A DNA stretch of 12,371 nt from a bacterium (GCA_021839785.1 JAKCAB010000712.1:1-12371), one strand, 5' to 3'. Numbered from the stretch's first letter, positions 1 through 6,807 are shown. The notes: a model not told the origin generated them from the letters alone. Numbers and translations are program-made.

Positions 1-1636
1 GGCCGCTGCCGGCGCGCGTGTACAAGCCGCCGTGGGAGGTGGCCAGCGCACTGAGCAGCGCGCCATCGAGGCTGGATTCCGTGCCAAAGCCGATGGCGTG
101 AAGCGTAATGCCTGCCAGGGAAGGCTCGACCGCGGCCACCATGGGCGGCGTGTTTTGGAGACCGTCGGTCAGCAGCAGGATGGCCCGCGGGTTGGCCCCC
201 GGAACGGGAAATTGCGCCTGCGCGGCAGCGAGTCCGCCACCGATGGTCGTCATGCCGCCGGGCGTGAGGCCGCCCACGATGCCGGTCGAGAAGGGAGGCG
301 GCCCGATCAATGTCCGCTTCGTGCCGCCGGGGCCGTCCGTCACGCCGGCGATGGCGAAGTCCACCGGCGAACTCGCGGTGGTGCTGAAGGAAACCAGGCC
401 CGCGCGATTCCCCGTGCCGGCGCGCACCAACTGGACGAACAGGGAAACCGCATCCCGCGCTGCGTCGATCTTCCGGCGCCCGGTGCCCTCGTCCATCGAC
501 ATGCTGCCCGAGCGGTCGAAAACGATCATCGCGTCACGCGTCACCGCCGGGGGCGGCACCGGCACCAAGTCCGCCAGGATGTTTTTGGTGGGGCAATAAG
601 CCAGCGCCCCGCCCGAGCACGGCGCGCCGCGCGACAACACCCCAACGATGCGGCCCGCGGCGTCGAACAACCCGGAGCCGGAGCTGCCGCCCGACACGTG
701 GAAATTGTTCGGCACGGTGATCCCGCCCGAGCCGCTTCCCGTCACGGTGGAAAAGCCCTGGCTGTGAGGAAGGGAGAGTTTTTTGACCGCGCCGTTGGGA
801 TGGTGGACGCCGAACACCTGCTCGCCGACCGCGGGAAAGTCATGCCGCATTTGGATCGCCGGAATTCCCGCCGGGGACCCCGCGAGCTGGAGCAGACTGT
901 AGTCCAGCGACGCGCCGGTGTTCTTGTGACCGAGGACCGCTTTGACTTTGTAGAAACGCGGGTTGTAGCCGGCGGGTCGGCTCCCATCGCATTCGGTTTG
1001 ATAGTCGAAAATGACGGAACTGTTCAGGGCTTCTTCGGGCGAGTGGCAATGTCCGGCGGTGAGGACCTTATCGGCATCGACAAGCGTCACCGAGCACGTG
1101 GAGAGAATGGAGCCTTCCACCGAGACGATCATGCCCACGCTGCGCCTCACCCACGCGCGCACGTCGGTGGCGGGCGTGGCGCAGCCGGCAGGTTCCCAAT
1201 TCGGCGGGTCCGTGCAGTACCAGAAAGGATCGTAGGTCGGCTCCACGTAGGCCGGCGGCTGATAGAACGGATCGCAGTTGGAGAAGCTGGGATGCCCAGT
1301 CTGGCCCGCGTGCCGCTCGCCCCGCCCGTACCGGTCGAGTTGCACGCTGCCGGTGGGCGGACCCGCTGGGACGTAGGTGATGGGCACACCCGCGGGAAAG
1401 GCATAGACGTTGATCGGACGGGTCCAGAAGGCCGGTCCATCCGCGGCCGTGAACGTGTCCACGTCGTAGCCCAGGTTGACCTGCAACTGGTCGCCGGGAA
1501 GGAGGTTGAGGTTCTGAAAATGCAGGATCAGCAACTTCGTTCCGCCCGGCGCCGGCGGCGGGTTGAACAACGTGGCGCCGGGACCGATGGTCAGCGGCGC
1601 ACCGAGAATCTGAACGGTTCCAGTAATGTGTGACAT
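1..1636 (-). CDS. Trypsin-like serine protease fused to a vWA domain (3' end outside window)
   Basis: The frame is open for 545 codons from ATG 1636 to the left window edge, so the C-terminus is missing. Residues 1-170 form an unrecognised, probably beta-rich domain with several Cys. Residues about 170-345 are a chymotrypsin/V8-fold protease: TAGHCH gives His196, LDYSLL gives Asp245, and GGSSGSG gives Ser319, a complete triad. After a Pro-rich linker, residues about 365-545 are a von Willebrand factor A domain with the metal site D374-R-S-G-S378, a Thr pair at 463-464 and LLTDG (Asp491). No N-terminal signal peptide or membrane segment is visible, so export, if any, is unexplained. It lies 34 bases after the stop of the upstream vWA gene, in the same direction, so the two are probably one operon. 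No clear Shine-Dalgarno precedes this ATG. Peptide cleavage is inferred from the triad; the substrate is unknown. Confidence 0.88.
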   Translation of the reverse strand, partial: MSHITGTVQILGAPLTIGPGATLFNPPPAPGGTKLLILHFQNLNLLPGDQLQVNLGYDVDTFTAADGPAFWTRPINVYAFPAGVPITYVPAGPPTGSVQLDRYGRGERHAGQTGHPSFSNCDPFYQPPAYVEPTYDPFWYCTDPPNWEPAGCATPATDVRAWVRRSVGMIVSVEGSILSTCSVTLVDADKVLTAGHCHSPEEALNSSVIFDYQTECDGSRPAGYNPRFYKVKAVLGHKNTGASLDYSLLQLAGSPAGIPAIQMRHDFPAVGEQVFGVHHPNGAVKKLSLPHSQGFSTVTGSGSGGITVPNNFHVSGGSSGSGLFDAAGRIVGVLSRGAPCSGGALAYCPTKNILADLVPVPPPAVTRDAMIVFDRSGSMSMDEGTGRRKIDAARDAVSLFVQLVRAGTGNRAGLVSFSTTASSPVDFAIAGVTDGPGGTKRTLIGPPPFSTGIVGGLTPGGMTTIGGGLAAAQAQFPVPGANPRAILLLTDGLQNTPPMVAAVEPSLAGITLHAIGFGTESSLDGALLSALATSHGGLYTRAGSG

Positions 1637-1670
1637 GGCGGTTCTGGGTTTGACTGCCCGTTGATGGGGG

Positions 1671-3401
1671 TTACACGCGCCGGCCGGCGATCTGCTCCAC
1701 CTCGATGGAGACGCCACCCGCCTTCAGGCCGCTGGCGGTGTACACGGCCGTCACCGCGACCTCGGCGCTGGCCGTGATTTCAAGCAGGCCGATGATGAGC
1801 GGCATCGGGGACGGCGGCGGCCCGCCGAACAGCAGTTCCGCAATGCGGCAGCAATCGTCCAGGGTGGCCGTCTGGAGCGGCAACACGATCTTGTCCTCGG
1901 CGCGCGCGGCGGCGATGCGGGGTTCGCGTCCGGCCGCGGCGCCGGCGAGAACGACCGGGATGAACCGCTTTTGGATCCGGACTTCCTTGAGGGAATAGTT
2001 GTGGATGTTGATCTCGGTCGCGTACCAGCCCGGCGCGACGGGCGCGCACTGGCACTCGCAGGCGGGCTGGACGCCACAGATGAATTTCGCCGAATAGACG
2101 AAACCCGGGCAGGGCGGGACGGTGATCTGCACCTTCTTGGCCGCCACCACGGCGCCATCGGCGACGACATCGAGCGTGCCGCTGACGACCTGGGCCTCCG
2201 GCTTGCACGGCGGGCCGGTGAAACGGACCCGGAACGTGAGCACGTGTTCCCGATCGCCAGCCAGCGGACCGTAACCGGCCGCGGGGGTGATGGAGGTCAC
2301 GAACGGGGCAATGGACGCCGACGGCACGAGTTTCAGGTTCTGGATGGCGCCCACCGCGCCTTGCACGAGGTTGATGATCGTGTTGACGATGTTGCCGGCG
2401 TTGATCCCGGTAACGAACTGGCCACCCGTCTGCGTGGCAATGCGGGTGCCTTGCCCGGCCAGGCCGCCCGGCGCACCGCAGGCGCCCGTATAACCTCCGG
2501 CATTAATCGTAGGATCGTCGTCCAGACCGGGAGTGGCCGTTGAAATGGCGAGCACCGAAATGCCCTCCGCCACCAGCTTGGCCGTGGCGCTCGCTTCCGT
2601 GATGGCAGCGGCGGCGCCCGACGCCGCCGGGCAGATGGGGTCATGGCCGGGAGCGTCGCCGAACCACACGATCAGGCGCTTGCTGCCGGCGCGCCAGCCG
2701 ATGGTTCCACCCGGTGGCACCGCCAGGCTGTCGAACGCGAAGAGCGCGGCTTCCGGCGTGTCGCCGCCACCGATCGCCGACCAGCCGTTGATGGCCGCGG
2801 TAACGGTGGCCGCCACGTTGGTCGGACTCACCTGGTGTTGGAAAGCGAAGGCGTCGCCGGACAAAAAGTCCTTGTAGTTCCCGACGCCGAACGCCATGTC
2901 CACGCCCAGACCGCTGAGGGCCAGCAGCACGTTGTTCGCCCCGGCCTGCACGGCGTTGAGAATGCTCCCCATCGAACCGGTGGTGTCGGCCAAAAAATAG
3001 ACGTCCACCTTGGCTGGTCCGGCGCTCTTTGGAACCGTCACCGTGATGGTTTCGTCCAGCGTCTCGCCGGGGTTCAACGTCAAGACGTTGGTGTCGGGCT
3101 GAATGGTGATGGGCGCGGACGCCAGAGCCGTCCCCGGTGGGATCCCAGCCGGGGTGAGCACGGTCCGGTCAAACAGGTGCAGCAACGAATGCGCGTTGCG
3201 CAACGGTTCGCCACGATCGTCCAGCACCACCGTGCAGGCGGGGCCGTTGGCGTTCGCCGCGCCGACGATCCGGAAGCGGTGGATCGGCTTTCCCGAGGTC
3301 GGATGGGTGGCGTCGCTCCGATCCACCACCAGCGCGTTCTGGATCCGGTACAGCTTGGCCGCCAGCGCGGTGGCCTTCTCAAGGAGTGATTTCGTGGGCA
3401 T
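1671..3401 (-). CDS. vWA-domain protein with Cys-rich C-terminal domain
   Basis: This gene encodes 576 residues. The start at 3401 is chosen because GGAGG sits six bases upstream; an in-frame ATG at 3449 lacks such a site. Residues 1-130 are an unrecognised N-terminal region. Residues about 131-350 are a vWA domain with the metal site D139-T-T141-G-S143-M and the segments GGGDTPEAAL (211-220) and WFGDAPGHD (246-254), which recall the hemicentin/integrin-beta-like branch rather than classical DxSxS domains. Residues about 380-576 form a separate domain with a Cys cluster (ACECQC, 447-452), CC at 517-518, and the segments WYATEINIHNYS and AVYTAS. I remember similar C-terminal regions in other uncharacterised prokaryotic proteins but cannot name the family. 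No signal peptide or membrane helix is evident. It is followed after 34 bases by the protease-vWA gene, suggesting that the two products work together, perhaps through metal-dependent binding by the vWA domains. Confidence 0.9.
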   Translation of the reverse strand: MPTKSLLEKATALAAKLYRIQNALVVDRSDATHPTSGKPIHRFRIVGAANANGPACTVVLDDRGEPLRNAHSLLHLFDRTVLTPAGIPPGTALASAPITIQPDTNVLTLNPGETLDETITVTVPKSAGPAKVDVYFLADTTGSMGSILNAVQAGANNVLLALSGLGVDMAFGVGNYKDFLSGDAFAFQHQVSPTNVAATVTAAINGWSAIGGGDTPEAALFAFDSLAVPPGGTIGWRAGSKRLIVWFGDAPGHDPICPAASGAAAAITEASATAKLVAEGISVLAISTATPGLDDDPTINAGGYTGACGAPGGLAGQGTRIATQTGGQFVTGINAGNIVNTIINLVQGAVGAIQNLKLVPSASIAPFVTSITPAAGYGPLAGDREHVLTFRVRFTGPPCKPEAQVVSGTLDVVADGAVVAAKKVQITVPPCPGFVYSAKFICGVQPACECQCAPVAPGWYATEINIHNYSLKEVRIQKRFIPVVLAGAAAGREPRIAAARAEDKIVLPLQTATLDDCCRIAELLFGGPPPSPMPLIIGLLEITASAEVAVTAVYTASGLKAGGVSIEVEQIAGRRV

Positions 3402-3669
3402 GGGGTTCCTCCGACCATTCGCTGGACCGGAACGCGTCTTCCGACGCATCGCGGCCCGGCGAAACTTGTTTTGTTGGCCGGCGCATTTTTTCGCAGTTGA
3501 GTTTCATTGCTGGCGGGCTCCGCGCCCACCGCGGTCCGACACATCCGCTGGACAAGCCAATCTCGGCTACTTCCACCCACCGCGACCGCCAACGCACCCT
3601 GCGGGTGCCGGCAAGGCGCGCAGTCCATCCAGGGGAAATGGCGGCTGCGTGCTGTTTGATCGTCGGCAC
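3379..3669 (-). CDS. Possible small hypothetical protein upstream of the vWA operon
   Basis: This 96-codon frame starts at GTG 3669 and overlaps the start of the vWA gene by 23 bases in a different frame. The main support is a good ribosome binding site: GGAGG followed by ACTACA and then GTG. An AT-rich stretch just upstream (about 3685-3735) could hold the promoter. The product would be basic and Trp/Arg-rich, with no domain, signal peptide or membrane segment that I recognise. Third codon positions are not as strongly G/C as in the neighbouring genes. It could be a real small gene, a leader ORF translationally coupled to the vWA gene, or a chance frame. Confidence 0.3.
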   Translation of the reverse strand: MPTIKQHAAAISPGWTARLAGTRRVRWRSRWVEVAEIGLSSGCVGPRWARSPPAMKLNCEKMRRPTKQVSPGRDASEDAFRSSEWSEEPHAHEITP

Positions 3670-3684
3670 TGTAGTCCTCCGGGA

Positions 3685-3760
3685 GTGGATTGCAAGTTTA
3701 CTTTATGTATTTGATGTGTGTTGTTTATTCTTCTCCCGGTATTCGGGGAATCCGCCGGCG
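3685..3760 (-). promoter_or_regulatory. Probable promoter region of the vWA/protease operon
   Basis: This is the most AT-rich stretch of the interval, just upstream of the GGAGG-GTG signal at 3669 and about 290 bases upstream of the vWA start. On the minus strand it carries TACATAAAGT, which resembles a -10 element, but no good -35 element at the right distance. The assignment rests on composition and position only. Confidence 0.25.
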
Positions 3761-4238
3761 CGTGGCACAGAGCATAGTGGGCCGAAGACCCGCCGGAATT
3801 CTGTCACAATTGCGACGTTTTTTGTGCCATGCGGGCGAGCCTCGCGCGGCGGGAGCAGAGTCGCTGCCGCCACGTCCGGAACCCGCGGCGGGTCGCGAAC
3901 GACACCGCTACGTTCACCTTGGCTCAGGATTCGGCTGCGCAAGGCGAGAGGCCGCACCCGGCTAGGTCCGGCAGAAAAGGCAGTTTGGCGGAAATCCGCC
4001 CAAGGCGAATGGCCTGCTCACTCGCGTGCCCGCCAGCGATGAAGTCGCCAGGGCCAACCAAGGAGGCGCGGTCTTCCCCCCGCGCCTCCCGATTCTGGCG
4101 GTATTTGCGGCGCCTCCGTCGGCCGCGGCGACAGCGTACACCCTGCAACTGTCTCTCGCAAAGCAGCCGCCGGTGACAGCCCGGTTACTTTGGAGGCGTC
4201 GGATGCGCACGGAAACTCACCGAGCGAAGGCAGCCGCG
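3736..4238. other. About 500 bases without a convincing gene
   Basis: Frames crossing this stretch give Arg/Pro-rich products with no recognisable domain, and none has a ribosome binding site. A plus-strand frame from GTG 4026 has a hydrophobic start but runs into the 3' end of the response-regulator gene on the other strand, so I do not call it. The stretch contains the palindrome at 4062-4089. It also contains ACACCGCTACGTT at 3902-3914, which nearly matches a word beside the hairpin at 6928-6950. It may contain decayed repeats or an undetected structured RNA. Confidence 0.5.
4062..4089. repeat. Perfect 10-bp inverted repeat, 8-base loop
   Basis: GGAGGCGCGG at 4062-4071 pairs exactly with CCGCGCCTCC at 4080-4089. 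Neither strand has a T-run after the stem, so it is not a standard rho-independent terminator. It could be a protein-binding palindrome, part of a structured RNA, or a dispersed palindromic repeat. Confidence 0.6.
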
Positions 4239-4270
4239 GTGGCCGCCGAGTTCGGTTCTCGCACGGCCAC
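4239..4270 (-). terminator. Hairpin just after the LuxR-type regulator gene
   Basis: GTGGCCG (4239-4245) pairs with CGGCCAC (4264-4270), and an inner CGAG/CTCG stem extends the structure. It lies three bases beyond the regulator's stop codon at 4273. There is no T-run after it, so termination may be weak or Rho-assisted. Confidence 0.4.
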
Positions 4271-4272
4271 TG

Positions 4273-4974
4273 CTATCGGGCGGTGGGCGTGGTTCCCTGG
4301 CTGGAGGCGAGCCAGCGGCTGGCGTGACCGATCAGTTCCGAGGCGGATTTCAAATGGAGCTTGTCCTTGATGCGAGCGCGGTGCGTTTCGATCGTTTTGA
4401 CGCTGCGCCCAAGCCGGGCCGCGATTTCCTGCGTGGCCAGGCCCTGGCCAAGGAGGTGAAACACTTCCACCTCCCGGTTGGTCAGACGCGCCACGACTGG
4501 CATGGTGGGCCTTGGGGGCGGGCTGAAATACGTTTGAAAGAACCGGGCCTCGGCCTTCTCGCTCACGCAATAACCGCCGCGCAGGACCGCGCGCATGGCG
4601 GTGAGCAGCCGTTCCGGGGACTCCTGTTTCATGACGTAACCCCGCGCCCCGGCCTGCAACGCGCGCTCGGCGTACACCGCTTCGTCGTGCATGGTGAAGA
4701 CCAACACGGGCACCGCCGGGGCGAGGGACTTGATGTCCTTGATGAGTTCCAGGGCGAGACCGTCGGAGAGGCTGAGGTCCAGCACCACCAAGTCCGGGCA
4801 GAGGCGGGCCACGGCTTGGCGAGCTTCGCGGGTGCTGGCTGCCTCGCCGCAAACCAGCAGGTCGGCTTCCTGGTTGATGCGTTTGGCCAATCCCTCGCGC
4901 ATGAGCGGGTGATCGTCCACCAGCAGCACTTTGTTTTTGCCGGACGGGACCGGCGTCGCGGGACGTGCCTTCAT
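4273..4974 (-). CDS. NarL/FixJ-type response regulator (receiver + LuxR HTH)
   Basis: This gene encodes 233 residues, the usual length for the family. The receiver domain spans about residues 14-133: VLLVDD gives the acidic pair D20-D21, LVVLDLSLSDG gives the phosphorylated Asp66, FTMHD gives Thr94 and YVMKQ gives Lys116. Residues about 163-225 are a LuxR/GerE helix-turn-helix (LTNREVEVFHLL, QEIAARLGRSVKTIETHR). It should act as a DNA-binding transcription regulator activated by phosphorylation; the targets are unknown. The ATG at 4974 is preferred because it places the receiver at the N-terminus. The same frame is open back to ATG 5229, which would give a 318-residue protein with an 85-residue extension that looks like a damaged sensor-kinase end. 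No strong Shine-Dalgarno precedes 4974; the A of its ATG overlaps an ATGA stop in the remnant's frame, as expected for translational coupling to a former upstream kinase gene. Confidence 0.9.
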   Translation of the reverse strand: MKARPATPVPSGKNKVLLVDDHPLMREGLAKRINQEADLLVCGEAASTREARQAVARLCPDLVVLDLSLSDGLALELIKDIKSLAPAVPVLVFTMHDEAVYAERALQAGARGYVMKQESPERLLTAMRAVLRGGYCVSEKAEARFFQTYFSPPPRPTMPVVARLTNREVEVFHLLGQGLATQEIAARLGRSVKTIETHRARIKDKLHLKSASELIGHASRWLASSQGTTPTAR

Positions 4975-5229
4975 GGCCGGCCGTTTCTGTTGCCAGGCGA
5001 GGCGAGGGGCACGGTGTAACGCACCACCGTGCCGCGGGGCCGGGCGGAACCGATCTCGACCGGGCCTGCCGGCTGCTACGGCCTGGCGGTTGGTGGCCTC
5101 TGCGGATGGCATTCCGCCGGCGGGCGAGGGCACGGTAACGGCCAGCGACCGTGGTTTGAGAGCGAGGCGTTCGAGTTCAGGGGTTGGGTTGTCCAGCGCA
5201 GGACGCGAGTCTGTCAGTTTGGTGTTCAT
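4971..5229 (-). pseudogene. Probable 3' remnant of a sensor histidine kinase
   Basis: Between the two response regulators, one frame contains AGPVEIGSARPRGTVVRYTV followed by PL and ends in TGA overlapping the next ATG. This matches the usual end of a NarX/DegS-type kinase ATPase domain (a GGxLEIxSxxGxGTxVxxxxPL-like pattern). That frame is closed by TAG about 15 bases before the motif. In the neighbouring frame, directly upstream, GGMPSAEATNRQAVAAG resembles the preceding GxGLxxMxxRxxxxGG segment. A one-base shift would join the two. The kinase's dimerisation part and most of its ATPase domain are absent. I infer a deleted and frameshifted kinase gene; ATG 5229 begins 11 bases after the stop of the receiver-only gene. 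An alternative is that this is simply an N-terminal extension of the regulator. Confidence 0.45.
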
Positions 5230-5240
5230 AGGTTGGTGGG

Positions 5241-5786
5241 TTAAAAAGAGAGGCTTGGTTTCAGCCGACCCAGGCCCGCTCCGGCCAAGTTCAGGTGGGC
5301 GCCCTCCAGTTCGGAGTCCGGCGGACGCAGATCCGGGTAGTTTCCTGACGACGCTGGCCAGTCTGGCAACCGGCCGGCCGGCGAGGCCGCTGCCGCGCTC
5401 GACACGGTGGATCGGCGGACGCGCTGGCAGGCACGCTCCAGCGCGGCCAGCAGGTGCACCGACAGGAAGGGCTTGGGAAGGAACTCAAATGCGAAACGAG
5501 TAGCCGCGGCGCGCGGCAGATGCCGGGATTCGGACATCAACACCACCGGCAGGTCTCCCCGGTTCTGTTTGCGCAGCCAGCCGAGCAAGTCCAGTCCCGT
5601 GCCGTCCGGCAGGCCACAGTCGGACACCACGGCATCCACGCGCGGGCCAAAGCAGAGATGGAGTCGGGCGCCCTCAAGCTCGCCCGCCGACCGCGTTTCG
5701 TAAGCGGCCTCGTGCAGCACGCGGCAAACAAGCTGGCGGATGGCCGGTTTGTCCTCGACCACGAGAATCGTGTGCCTGGCATTCAT
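5241..5786 (-). CDS. Receiver-only response regulator (CheY-like) with a C-terminal tail
   Basis: This gene encodes 181 residues. Residues about 6-122 are a receiver domain: ILVVED gives E11-D12, AVVSDCGLPDGTG gives the phosphorylated Asp56, VVLMSES gives Ser84 in the Thr/Ser switch position, and FLPKPF gives Lys105. The last 60 residues are rich in Ala, Pro, Ser and Arg and contain no output domain I recognise. It probably acts as a phosphotransfer or protein-binding switch. It lies upstream of the LuxR-type regulator in the same direction, with the kinase remnant between, so it belongs to a former or degraded phosphorelay operon. GAAAGG stands 2-3 bases before the ATG, a weak, close ribosome binding site. 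Confidence 0.85.
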   Translation of the reverse strand: MNARHTILVVEDKPAIRQLVCRVLHEAAYETRSAGELEGARLHLCFGPRVDAVVSDCGLPDGTGLDLLGWLRKQNRGDLPVVLMSESRHLPRAAATRFAFEFLPKPFLSVHLLAALERACQRVRRSTVSSAAAASPAGRLPDWPASSGNYPDLRPPDSELEGAHLNLAGAGLGRLKPSLSF

Positions 5787-6035
5787 GACCTTTCAGGCGC
5801 GGTGGCTGGACTGGGCGCGGGGCATCCCGCCGCATTGACGCAACCAGTTCGCCATTGCCGCGGTGGTCCGGCATTCATGGCCCCAGGTTTCGTTCGGTTC
5901 TGACACTAACATGCTCTTAGGCTAGACACGTCACCGGCAGCCAACAATCGGCGGTCCCCTGAATCGGTTGTCGGGGCAAACCTGACCGGCTCGCGCGCGA
6001 CCGAAGTGCCCGCGCTCTGAACCGGACTGCTGAAC
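5787..6035. other. Intergenic region upstream of the receiver gene
   Basis: About 250 bases lie between the receiver-gene start and the terminator of the gnd cassette. No gene is visible. It should contain the promoter of the minus-strand two-component genes, but I could not identify a convincing -35/-10 pair. Confidence 0.5.
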
Positions 6036-6069
6036 GAAAAAGGCCGGAAGCCCTCGTGGACTCCCGGCC
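6036..6069 (-). terminator. Rho-independent terminator of the gnd-cassette unit
   Basis: On the minus strand, GGCCGGGAG (6069-6061) pairs with CTTCCGGCC (6050-6042) through nine pairs, one of them G-U, and is followed at once by TTTTT (6041-6037). It lies 22 bases past the stop codon of the duplicated gnd end, where the terminator of an intact gnd gene would be expected. Confidence 0.8.
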
Positions 6070-6091
6070 CTGGCAGGCGGAAAATGGACGG

Positions 6092-6199
6092 CTAAACGGT
6101 GTACGTGCCACTGGCCACGCGGCCGCCGGTGCCGGTCCAGTTGGTGTGGAAGAACTCGCCGCGCGGTTTGTCCACGCGCTCGCAGGTGTGCGCGCCGAA
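6092..6199 (-). pseudogene. Duplicate of the last 36 codons of gnd
   Basis: This 108-base segment encodes FGAHTCERVDKPRGEFFHTN followed by the same WTGTGG...GTYTV end and a stop codon as complete gnd at 6959-7066. The two copies match at 102 of 108 positions. The differences are TTC/TTT (Phe), TGC/TAC (Cys/Tyr), CCG/CCC (Pro), ACC/ACG (Thr), GTT/GTG (Val) and TAG/TAA (stop), so all but one are silent. Similarity stops abruptly before the Phe codon, at the border of the DUF6883-DUF4926 cassette. The piece has no start signal of its own and is followed by the terminator at 6036-6069. It appears to be the original 3' end of gnd, cut off by an insertion or duplication event. Confidence 0.9.
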
Positions 6200-6224
6200 C
6201 GAGGGGTGCTTGCGCCGCGGACGC

Positions 6225-6470
6225 TCAGGCAGCGGCGAGTTCAGGGACTTCGCGCAGGACCATGAGTCTTTCCGCTGGAACAGGAAGCAAGGCGTAAGCG
6301 CGACCATCGCGTCCGGAAAACTCCACCTCAACGGCGCTGCCGTCGTACGTCATCACGACCGTGCCGACCTGGCCGCGGCGAAGCAGCAGCGGGCGACCCG
6401 TTTCAAAGTGCGTCGCCGGAATGTCCTCCAGCAGCGCCACCGAGTCATGCAGATGAATCTCGCCGTTCAT
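6225..6470 (-). CDS. DUF4926-family small protein
   Basis: This gene encodes 81 residues. It has the pattern I associate with DUF4926: LLEDIP (14-19), RRGQVGTVV (31-39), and AVEVEFSGRDGRAYALLPVP (46-65) ending in ERLMVL. This is a small SH3-like beta-barrel type of fold with no catalytic residues apparent. The start is four bases after the stop of the DUF6883 gene, with no separate ribosome binding site, so translation is probably coupled. The two form a two-gene unit lying between two copies of the gnd 3' end. Small beta-barrel partners of this kind can be antitoxin or immunity proteins, but that role is only an inference here. Confidence 0.8.
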   Translation of the reverse strand: MNGEIHLHDSVALLEDIPATHFETGRPLLLRRGQVGTVVMTYDGSAVEVEFSGRDGRAYALLPVPAERLMVLREVPELAAA

Positions 6471-6474
6471 GGTG

Positions 6475-6807
6475 TCAAACGATATAGCAGGTCGTGAGTC
6501 TTGGAAAGTCCTCTCCGTGTCGGATGATCCAGGCGCTCATCACGGTGGCCGTACCTGCGGGTGTCGTGACCGGAAAGCGCAGCAGGAAAATCTGCCCAAA
6601 ACCGTTGTCGCCTCTGGCCTCGAATTGCGCTGAAACTGCCGCCGCCTGAAGCAACGCGGCCTTGAGCACATCACAGTTGCCCAGAGACAGACCGAGCGCA
6701 GAAGCGAACACGCGGGCTTTATGGCGACCGTCCCGGTGCGAGGGATTGAGCGTGTAATCCTCCAGCTTGGTGCCGAGGTCCGCTCGCTCGCCGTTGGGCA
6801 GTTTCAT
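6475..6807 (-). CDS. DUF6883-family protein
   Basis: This gene encodes 110 residues from ATG 6807. That start is chosen because MKLPN-x-ER/DRA is the family's usual beginning as I remember it; a TTG at 6843 in the same frame would add 12 residues. Conserved-looking segments are KLEDYTLNPSH (14-24), GRHKARVF (27-34) and SAWIIRHGEDFPRLTTCY (91-108). There is no signal peptide or membrane segment. The function is unknown. The pattern of Lys/His/Arg residues plus a C-terminal W-x-x-x-x-GEDFPRL-x-x-x-Y resembles small toxin or nuclease domains attached to bacterial polymorphic toxins, and the gene precedes a DUF4926 gene by four bases. A toxin-antitoxin or effector-immunity role is therefore possible but unproven. 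Confidence 0.8.
   Translation of the reverse strand: MKLPNGERADLGTKLEDYTLNPSHRDGRHKARVFASALGLSLGNCDVLKAALLQAAAVSAQFEARGDNGFGQIFLLRFPVTTPAGTATVMSAWIIRHGEDFPRLTTCYIV

Noticed and set aside
32..1633. Long plus-strand open frame of 533 codons
   Set aside because: The opposite strand encodes the protease-vWA protein with catalytic and metal-binding motifs; the plus frame gives an Arg/Gly-rich product with no domain, as expected of a shadow in high-GC DNA.
3402..3449. Upstream ATG 3449 as start of the vWA gene
   Set aside because: The ATG at 3401 has GGAGG at ideal spacing; the extra 16 residues are Arg-rich and the Shine-Dalgarno would lie inside them.
4026..4370. Plus-strand frame with a hydrophobic N-terminal stretch, possible small exported protein
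   Set aside because: No ribosome binding site before GTG 4026, an Arg-rich remainder, and about 100 bases overlapping the 3' end of the response-regulator gene on the other strand.
6092..6331. 79-codon minus frame ending in the duplicated gnd tail, taken as a gene
   Set aside because: Its first half is DUF4926 sequence read in the wrong frame and only the last 36 codons resemble a protein; it is better read as a gene remnant.
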